This document shows, one piece after another, positions 37,608 to 42,285 of a stretch of 64,000 nucleotides of DNA (positions within the stretch are counted from its first letter, which is position 1; each line of letters starts with the position of its first letter). The notes below the pieces were generated by a model. It was not told the DNA's origin and searched no databases. It saw only the letters and a list, made by a program, of their open reading frames with translations. This DNA comes from Bacteroidaceae bacterium. GTDB lineage: Bacteria > Bacteroidota > Bacteroidia > Bacteroidales > Bacteroidaceae. The stretch covers positions 17,691-81,690 of the forward strand of contig JAKSIQ010000005.1 of NCBI GenBank assembly GCA_024398755.1. Direction: 5' to 3'. A program made the position numbers and the translations under genes.

Positions 37608-38369
37608 ATGAAAAAAGTCATCAACATTCTTCTTGCCCTGTGTATTGCCGGACTCGCATACATATACTATGGAAGTATAATGGGTCCTATCAATTTCCAG
37701 AAAGAAAAAACCATACGTGACAATGCCGTCATTGCCAAACTTAAGGCAATCAAGGACGCTCAGGCTGAGTACAACAATGCTTACGGCAATGGTTACTGTG
37801 ACAATTTCGACACACTGATAGCATTTGTAAGAGACGGCCGTCTGCCAATTGTCAAGATGATAGGTAATCTTACCGATGACCAGTTGGAAGCCAACTGGAC
37901 AGAAGGAAAGGTACTGAAGTTGTACGAGGACGCATATACGGCAGAAGCAATGGCCCAGAACATGAAGGGCTCAAAAGCAAAAGAAAAGGAGAAGCTTGCC
38001 AAGCAGCTTTGGGATTCCGCAGCAGCTGCCGGTTTCATCAGTTACAATGAAGATGGAAGCAAGGAATTCTCATTCTACCGCGATACAGTATGGGTTGACA
38101 TGACAGACTCACTGTTCCATGGCACCATCAATGTTGATTCGCTCAAATTTGTTCCATACTCTGATAACAAGCAGTTTGACCTGTCAATTGCAGCAGACAC
38201 ATCGGCCAAGACCGGTCTTGTCCAGTATTCATTCATAGTACAGGCTCCGTACGAATGGTATCTTGGTGGTCTTGAGAAGCAGGAAATCATCAATCTGCTT
38301 GAGCAGTGCGACGCCCGCGGTGTCTTCCGTGGCCTTCAAGTCACCAACGAATCAGGTAACTGGGAATAA
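37608..38369 (+). CDS. uncharacterised N-terminally anchored protein
   Basis: A 253-residue protein with a single N-terminal hydrophobic helix (about residues 5-24) and an envelope domain. The segment after the anchor (IKDAQAEYNNAYGNGYCDNF then DTLIAFVRDG) looks like the helical start and first loop of type II pseudopilins, but there is no prepilin peptidase motif, so the likeness is only loose. No enzyme motif is seen. It has its own -7 box and terminator, so it is monocistronic. Confidence 0.75.
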   Translation: MKKVINILLALCIAGLAYIYYGSIMGPINFQKEKTIRDNAVIAKLKAIKDAQAEYNNAYGNGYCDNFDTLIAFVRDGRLPIVKMIGNLTDDQLEANWTEGKVLKLYEDAYTAEAMAQNMKGSKAKEKEKLAKQLWDSAAAAGFISYNEDGSKEFSFYRDTVWVDMTDSLFHGTINVDSLKFVPYSDNKQFDLSIAADTSAKTGLVQYSFIVQAPYEWYLGGLEKQEIINLLEQCDARGVFRGLQVTNESGNWE

Positions 38370-38395
38370 TCAGGTACGCCTGAAAACCACATCAT

Positions 38396-38433
38396 GAATC
38401 CATCTGCCACATAAAAGCGGATGGATTCTTTTT
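38396..38433 (+). terminator. intrinsic terminator before rsmD
   Basis: GAATCCATC pairs with GATGGATTC (38,420-38,428); a GC/GC pair extends the stem past one bulge. Five T follow. Confidence 0.85.
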
Positions 38434-38452
38434 ACTCTAAGAAATACAGACT

Positions 38453-38983
38453 ATGAGAGTGATAAGCGGCATATACAGACACAGACACTTTGACGTTCCA
38501 AGAACATTCAGTGCACGCCCCACAACAGACTTTGCGAAAGAGAACCTTTTCAATGTCCTTGCAAACAGAATTGACTTTGACGGAGCAAATGCACTTGACC
38601 TGTTCTCCGGGACAGGCAGCATAAGCATTGAACTGGTTTCGCGGGGTTGCAGCAAAGTTGTATCGGTAGAAAAGGAACCTGCCCATTACAATTTCATATG
38701 TAAGGTTATGGAAACGGTAGGCACAAAAGCCTGTCTGCCAATAAAAGGTGATGTATTCAAATACATAGCCAATTGCAATGCCCAGTTTGATTTCATTTTT
38801 GCCGACCCGCCATACCAGCTTGAAAATCTTGCCGACATTCCAGACCTTATTTTTCAGAACAACCTGCTTGCCACAGACGGCATATTTGTACTGGAGCACG
38901 GCAAAGCAAACGATTTTTCAAGCCACCCGCGTTTCACAGACAAACGTGTTTACGGCTCAGTGAACTTTTCGTTCTTCAAATAA
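38453..38983 (+). CDS. rsmD: 16S rRNA (guanine966-N2)-methyltransferase RsmD
   Basis: A 176-residue methyltransferase: MRVISG start, RPTTDFAKENLFN, SAM-binding LDLFSGTGSISIE and the catalytic FADPPYQ motif. It methylates G966 of 16S rRNA. The stop codon TAA at 38,981-38,983 is the first part of the 8-bp target duplication of the adjacent transposon, so the insertion left the gene intact. Before the insertion the tRNA-Pro terminator would have begun directly after this stop. Confidence 0.93.
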   Translation: MRVISGIYRHRHFDVPRTFSARPTTDFAKENLFNVLANRIDFDGANALDLFSGTGSISIELVSRGCSKVVSVEKEPAHYNFICKVMETVGTKACLPIKGDVFKYIANCNAQFDFIFADPPYQLENLADIPDLIFQNNLLATDGIFVLEHGKANDFSSHPRFTDKRVYGSVNFSFFK

Positions 38984-38988
38984 AAAAA
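38981..38988. repeat. target site duplication, left copy
   Basis: TAAAAAAA, identical to 41,580-41,587. It includes the rsmD stop codon. Confidence 0.9.
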
Positions 38989-39011
38989 GGGAACTATATA
39001 CGTGTTGTCCA
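38989..39011 (+). repeat. left terminal inverted repeat
   Basis: Twenty-three bases, the exact reverse complement of 41,557-41,579; the match stops at base 24. Confidence 0.95.
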
Positions 39012-39055
39012 CGAATTTGACGTAACTAATTGAAAAAGACTGGATTTTATGAAAG

Positions 39056-39109
39056 AAAAGGCTAAGTTATTATGTATAGTAATATAGATACGATAAGACT
39101 TAGCCTTTT
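39056..39109 (+). promoter_or_regulatory. 12-bp hairpin just upstream of the transposase start
   Basis: AAAAGGCTAAGT (39,056-39,067) and ACTTAGCCTTTT (39,098-39,109) are perfect inverted repeats with a 30-base A+T-rich loop, ending four bases before ATG 39114. The right arm ends in four T, so it could act as a weak terminator, or in mRNA read from rsmD it could hide the initiation region and keep transposase expression low, as known for several other insertion sequences. Confidence 0.6.
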
Positions 39110-39113
39110 AACT

Positions 39114-40095
39114 ATGATAGACTTCAGCCGTTTTAACTCTTTTTTCGCCCTCACCACTTACTTTGATACTGAGGCAAAATGCAAGAAAGCCATTGCCGAA
39201 TCCCGTTGGGAGAAAGGCGATGTTGTATGCCCTTTCTGTGGTGAGCATCATTGCACCTCACGCACCGATGGACGCTACCATTGTGCACATTGCAAGGCAA
39301 ATTTCTCTGTCCTCGTGGGTACTATCTTTGAGAATACCAAGATTAGTCTTACCAAGTGGTTTATGGCTATGTACCTTATATCTACCCACAAGAAGGGTAT
39401 CTCTTCTGTTCAGTTGGCTACCGACATTGCGGTTACACAGAAAACCGCTTGGTTCATCCTCCATAAGGTTCGCACCCTTTATGCACAGCATAATGTGATT
39501 GGACTCTATGGACACGTGGAGTGCGATGAAATGTACCTTGGTGGTAGGGAAACCAACAAGCACGAGAGCAAGAAGACAGCGAAGACTCAAGGCCGTTCTA
39601 CCAAGGTTAAGCAGCCTATCTTCGGTATGGCTATGGTTTGGAAGGATGAAACCGTGGACTATGAGACGGGTGAGGTTAAGGAGAAGACTCATACCCTCGT
39701 TAACGTGCGAAAGGTGGCTGACGCACAGGCTTGCACCCTTATCCCTATCATCGAGAAATATGTGGCTGAGGGTAGCCTTATCATCACCGATGAACTCAGT
39801 GCTTACAACAGCATTGATACTACCAAATACACCCACGCAATCGTGCGTCACGGTGCTAAGGAGTATGTCTGCGGTGGCAATTCCACTAATGGTATTGAAG
39901 GCTTTTGGGGACAGTTCAAAAGGATGGTTTTTCGGCACATACCATTTCGTTACCAAGAGGTATCTTCAGAGGTACATTGACGAGGCTGTATATCGTTTCA
40001 ACACGAAGGAACTGACTGCATCCGATAGATTTGCGGATATGTTTGCTGCTGCTATCGGCAAGGTTCAGTATAAGGATGTGAAAATTGCAGCTTAG
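39114..40095 (+). pseudogene. ISXO2-like transposase, frameshifted
   Basis: The N-terminus has a zinc ribbon (VCPFCGEHHC, YHCAHCKANF) and the DDE-type core has HVECDEMYLGG, ITDELSAYNS and the GIEGFWGQFKRMVF motif, typical of ISXO2/IS1595 transposases. After MVF the frame shifts by one base; GTYHFVTKRYLQRYIDEAVY to the stop at 40,095 is encoded in the +1 frame. The shift lies in a five-T run at 39,928-39,932; four T would restore a protein of about 326 residues. It may be a broken gene, programmed frameshifting or a homopolymer read error. ATG 39114 is preferred over the track-length start at 39,072, which lies in the hairpin loop. Confidence 0.88.
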
Positions 40096-40146
40096 TGCAT
40101 CATTTTTCAGTTTAGAAACTATTTATTGTATAGAAGAGAATGTTTT

Positions 40147-40178
40147 TTTGTTATTCTCAATAATTTTTGGTATATTTG
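40147..40178 (+). promoter_or_regulatory. promoter of the passenger gene pair
   Basis: TTTG at 40,147-40,150, 20 bases, then TATATTTG at 40,171-40,178, close to the Bacteroidota consensus. The start codon of the first passenger follows 38 bases later, so the passengers do not depend on transposase transcription. Confidence 0.65.
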
Positions 40179-40216
40179 ATTATGCCGCCAAATAATAATA
40201 ATTGCGGAGTCGATTT

Positions 40217-40375
40217 ATGATATTAACTGAAGAAATGATAAAGAGCCTTCCCGTCATTACTGAGGAAGAAGAGAAGAACAACTACTGGGATGCGGAGGAG
40301 TTTATCAATGAAGGTTTAGCCAAGTTCGACAAGGCTATTGCTGAAATTGATAAACTGTATGAATCAAAGCATTAG
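40217..40375 (+). CDS. small acidic passenger protein, 52 residues
   Basis: ATG at 40,217 to TAG at 40,373-40,375, too short for most gene callers. The protein is acidic and probably helical (MILTEEMIKSLPVITEEEEK then NNYWDAEEFINEGLAKFDKA). It has its own promoter and overlaps the next gene by 17 bases in another frame, which suggests coupled translation. I recognise no family. A small acidic protein encoded just before and overlapping a larger basic one is the layout of many antitoxin-toxin or inhibitor-effector pairs; that is inference only. Confidence 0.55.
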   Translation: MILTEEMIKSLPVITEEEEKNNYWDAEEFINEGLAKFDKAIAEIDKLYESKH

Positions 40376-41126
40376 AATCTATGTACCCAAGGCCCTCCAC
40401 CTTCACGATATTATCCAAGCAAAATACACGGAGTTATACAGACAGTGGAGACGGGCAAATCCTACAAGTAGGGATTATCCGATAATCAAACTAAGGCAGA
40501 ACATCGCAAAAGCATATAGCGTTGTTAAGCAATCATTCCCACAGACTTCTTTTAAACAATCTACCTTCATCCCTTGGAGTAGTAAGGGATGGTATGAATT
40601 GTACCATTTCCATTGGTACTTTGCGATTTCTTTTGTGAAAGATAGGCGGGGCAATATTAGAGCGCAAATAGAGGATGCTCATTATGAAGGTGAACACCAT
40701 AACGATACACTCACATCTCAACCTTATGATGAAAGTCAAATCAGAAATAGCAAAATCGTACTCAAAGAAAATGATATTCGCAATATGGTTAGAAGATGTA
40801 TTCGTGAGATTATCCAAGAGTCGGCATCGGTAAAACGGATTGGTAAATATACGGCGATTGATGGCGATTGGTGGGATGGTATACCAAAAGGATTGGAATC
40901 TAAAGGTTGTGGGCTCCAAGATGTAAGAATGTACGATTATAAAAATGAAACCATCGCATTATGGAGACGATGCGATAATCTTAAGTATTTCTACGCAAAG
41001 ATAGTTCCCGATAAAGGTAAAGATACAAAATGGCAAGCTATGAAACTTTCAGAAGTTCCAATCGTTATAAGGAATGATTTCTCAACAATTAATCCTTTGG
41101 GGCACGAACCGTATCTTCCATTTTAA
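40359..41126 (+). CDS. unrecognised transposon passenger protein, 255 residues
   Basis: Start ATG 40359 (MNQSIRIYVPKALHLHD) overlaps the end of the 52-residue gene; an in-frame start 21 bases upstream is possible. The protein is basic in its first third (TELYRQWRRANPTSRDYP), has an aromatic and His-rich middle (YELYHFHWYFAISFVKDRRG then IEDAHYEGEHHND), a helix LKENDIRNMVRRCIREIIQE at about residues 139-158, and an aromatic stretch GDWWDGIP. No signal peptide or membrane segment. I do not recognise a family or an active site. It carries the A+T-rich composition of the element. It ends inside the 3' end of the convergent 134-residue gene (38-base overlap). Confidence 0.7.
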   Translation: MNQSIRIYVPKALHLHDIIQAKYTELYRQWRRANPTSRDYPIIKLRQNIAKAYSVVKQSFPQTSFKQSTFIPWSSKGWYELYHFHWYFAISFVKDRRGNIRAQIEDAHYEGEHHNDTLTSQPYDESQIRNSKIVLKENDIRNMVRRCIREIIQESASVKRIGKYTAIDGDWWDGIPKGLESKGCGLQDVRMYDYKNETIALWRRCDNLKYFYAKIVPDKGKDTKWQAMKLSEVPIVIRNDFSTINPLGHEPYLPF

Positions 41127-41493
41127 CATAAAATGGGTGAGCATCTGCCTTAGAAAACTTATAGGTATCATTGCAATGCTTACATATCGGATGTATGTAG
41201 TACTCTTGACCAATCTGTAAATGCCCTCCAATGAACTCATTTCTTTCTCTCAGACAAGATGGGCAAATATGTGGTTCATAGGGAAAATGATGACTCGTAT
41301 GTAGTTGCTCCCAGTATTCAGCCCAAGAATTGCAGTTGCTATTTGTGGGAGGAGTACTTGTTGAATTCTTTTGATGATAAGCAATAACATATCCTTCTCT
41401 TTGAACACCAAGTTTTGCAAGAACAAAAAGGATGATACGATATATGAAAGAATACATATCTCTTTCATTTAATGTTATAGTTTTCTTTTCCAT
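41089..41493 (-). CDS. Cys/His zinc-binding passenger protein, possibly HNH-like
   Basis: A 134-residue protein. C77xxC80, H91, H101 and C104xxC107-N108 are arranged as CPSC ... GGH ... YIHPICKHCN. This order (two CxxC knuckles around a His, ending in HCN) resembles compact HNH/beta-beta-alpha-metal proteins, but a full nuclease motif is not certain. The N-terminal 38 residues are hydrophobic in part (FIYRIILFVLAKLG). It is transcribed opposite to the other passengers, with a -7 box five bases upstream of its ATG. Function unknown. Confidence 0.65.
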   Translation of the reverse strand: MEKKTITLNERDMYSFIYRIILFVLAKLGVQREGYVIAYHQKNSTSTPPTNSNCNSWAEYWEQLHTSHHFPYEPHICPSCLRERNEFIGGHLQIGQEYYIHPICKHCNDTYKFSKADAHPFYVKMEDTVRAPKD

Positions 41494-41498
41494 ACTTG

Positions 41499-41506
41499 CA
41501 AAGATA
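41499..41506 (-). promoter_or_regulatory. -7 box for the 134-residue passenger gene
   Basis: TATCTTTG on the minus strand, five bases before the ATG at 41,493. If real, the transcript is leaderless or nearly so. Confidence 0.45.
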
Positions 41507-41513
41507 AAGAAAG

Positions 41514-41538
41514 CCCACAGATGATTGACAACTGTGGG
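41514..41538. terminator. hairpin near the right end of the transposon
   Basis: CCCACAG and CTGTGGG form a perfect 7-base stem with an 11-base loop. T-rich sequence follows on the plus side (ATATTTTCTTTT) and CTTTCTTT on the minus side, so it could stop transcription in either direction at the edge of the element. Confidence 0.45.
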
Positions 41539-41556
41539 ATATTTTCTTTTAGACTA

Positions 41557-41579
41557 TGGACAACACGTATATAGTTCCC
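41557..41579 (-). repeat. right terminal inverted repeat
   Basis: Twenty-three bases, the exact reverse complement of 38,989-39,011. Confidence 0.95.
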
Positions 41580-41587
41580 TAAAAAAA
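41580..41587. repeat. target site duplication, right copy
   Basis: TAAAAAAA, identical to 38,981-38,988. On the minus strand it supplies the T-run of the tRNA-Pro terminator. Confidence 0.9.
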
Positions 41588-41620
41588 ACAGGTAACTGCC
41601 TACTTTATTGACAATTACCT
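41580..41620 (-). terminator. intrinsic terminator after tRNA-Pro
   Basis: On the minus strand AGGTAATTG pairs with CAGTTACCT (one U-G pair) across a 13-base loop, then G and eight T. The transposon target sits in this T-run. Confidence 0.8.
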
Positions 41621-41632
41621 GTCTTTCTTCAG

Positions 41633-41707
41633 TCGGGGTGACTGGATTCGAACCAGCGACCACACGCCCCCCAGACGCGTACTCTAACCGGGCTGAGCTA
41701 CACCCCG
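41633..41707 (-). tRNA. tRNA-Pro (anticodon GGG)
   Basis: Minus-strand acceptor CGGGGTG pairs with CACCCCG; the D arm is GCTC...GAGT, the anticodon stem is CGCGT/GCGTG with loop CTGGGGG (anticodon GGG), and the T arm has TTCGAAT. The discriminator is A; CCA is not encoded. Confidence 0.94.
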
Positions 41708-41745
41708 CTGACAACGGATACCACAAGGGCCTCCTTAAATCGGCG

Positions 41746-41776
41746 CAAAGGTATTCCTTTTTGTCTGATTATCCAA
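41746..41776 (-). promoter_or_regulatory. promoter of tRNA-Pro
   Basis: Minus-strand TTG (41,776-41,774), 20 bases, TACCTTTG (41,753-41,746), then 38 bases to the mature tRNA. Confidence 0.65.
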
Positions 41777-41805
41777 GTTCGGATGTGATTTTTTCAAAAC
41801 GGATT

Positions 41806-42159
41806 TCAACCTTCCCGAAGGAAATCAAGCATTTCCAGAAACAGGCTTTTGGAAAGATCCGCAGTTGCGGTCCGGCCATAGCAGTCTGTCAGAAGCACTT
41901 CAGCATTATTCCCGTCTTCAAGGCAAAGTGACACCAGAAGGTCATATTGATGGCAGTCAAACAGAACGCTGCCTGTCACTTCACGTGCCTGATATTGCAG
42001 AGAACGCACCGTCTGCTGCATTCCATCAAGCAGTGCAAGGACAATATAGGCTTCGCCGGCCTGAGCCCACAGCAGGCACCCGTTGCCATTGTATTGCCAG
42101 CCACGTTCGGCTGCAGCCGTTTCCAATGCAGCGGCAAGTATCTGAACAAACGGTTTCAT
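41806..42159 (-). CDS. uncharacterised 117-residue protein
   Basis: A soluble 117-residue protein with no signal peptide (MKPFVQILAAALETAAAERG). Its start faces the large outer-membrane protein gene. It lies upstream of the tRNA-Pro promoter on the same strand. The composition (many Leu, Cys and Gln, a central VLALLDGMQQ strand) looks like a folded domain, but I recognise no family. The minus frame is preferred over overlapping plus-strand frames because the latter are only an upstream extension of the barrel gene before its signal peptide. Confidence 0.6.
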   Translation of the reverse strand: MKPFVQILAAALETAAAERGWQYNGNGCLLWAQAGEAYIVLALLDGMQQTVRSLQYQAREVTGSVLFDCHQYDLLVSLCLEDGNNAEVLLTDCYGRTATADLSKSLFLEMLDFLREG

Positions 42160-42237
42160 CTGCCGGCAAAACTACAAAAAAAACATAAATGCACAGAATG
42201 CATACATAATCATTATCAAAAGCCACGTATTTTTATG

Positions 42238-42245
42238 TATGTTTG
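42238..42245 (+). promoter_or_regulatory. -7 box of the large outer-membrane protein gene
   Basis: TATGTTTG fits TAnnTTTG and lies 40 bases before ATG 42286. Confidence 0.5.
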
Positions 42246-42285
42246 GGTTCGGATAACAGTTTTTCACCGGCTTACCAATCTGAAA

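Larger units (their letters stand above)
38989..41579 (+). mobile_element. IS1595/ISXO2-like transposon with three passenger genes
   Basis: A complete 2,591-bp element. Both ends carry the same 23-bp inverted repeat (beginning GGGAACTATATACG inward), and TAAAAAAA is present on both flanks (38,981-38,988 and 41,580-41,587), the 8-bp duplication size of the IS1595 family. Contents in order: a hairpin, an ISXO2-like transposase with one frameshift, a promoter, a 52-residue gene overlapping a 255-residue gene (plus strand), and a 134-residue Cys/His-rich gene (minus strand). The interior is visibly richer in A+T and has different codon use from the neighbours. Perfect ends and target duplication suggest a recent insertion. 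Confidence 0.93.

Noticed and set aside
40217-41126. Firm toxin-antitoxin call for the passenger pair
   Set aside because: Only the gene layout supports it; neither protein shows a known toxin or antitoxin motif.
38989-41579. Two unrelated features (IS plus resident genes) instead of one transposon
   Set aside because: The inverted repeats and target duplication enclose the passenger genes, so they lie inside the element.
41947-42285. Upstream 113-residue extension of the large barrel protein
   Set aside because: It lacks family likeness, precedes the -7 box at 42,238, and a clear signal peptide starts at ATG 42286.
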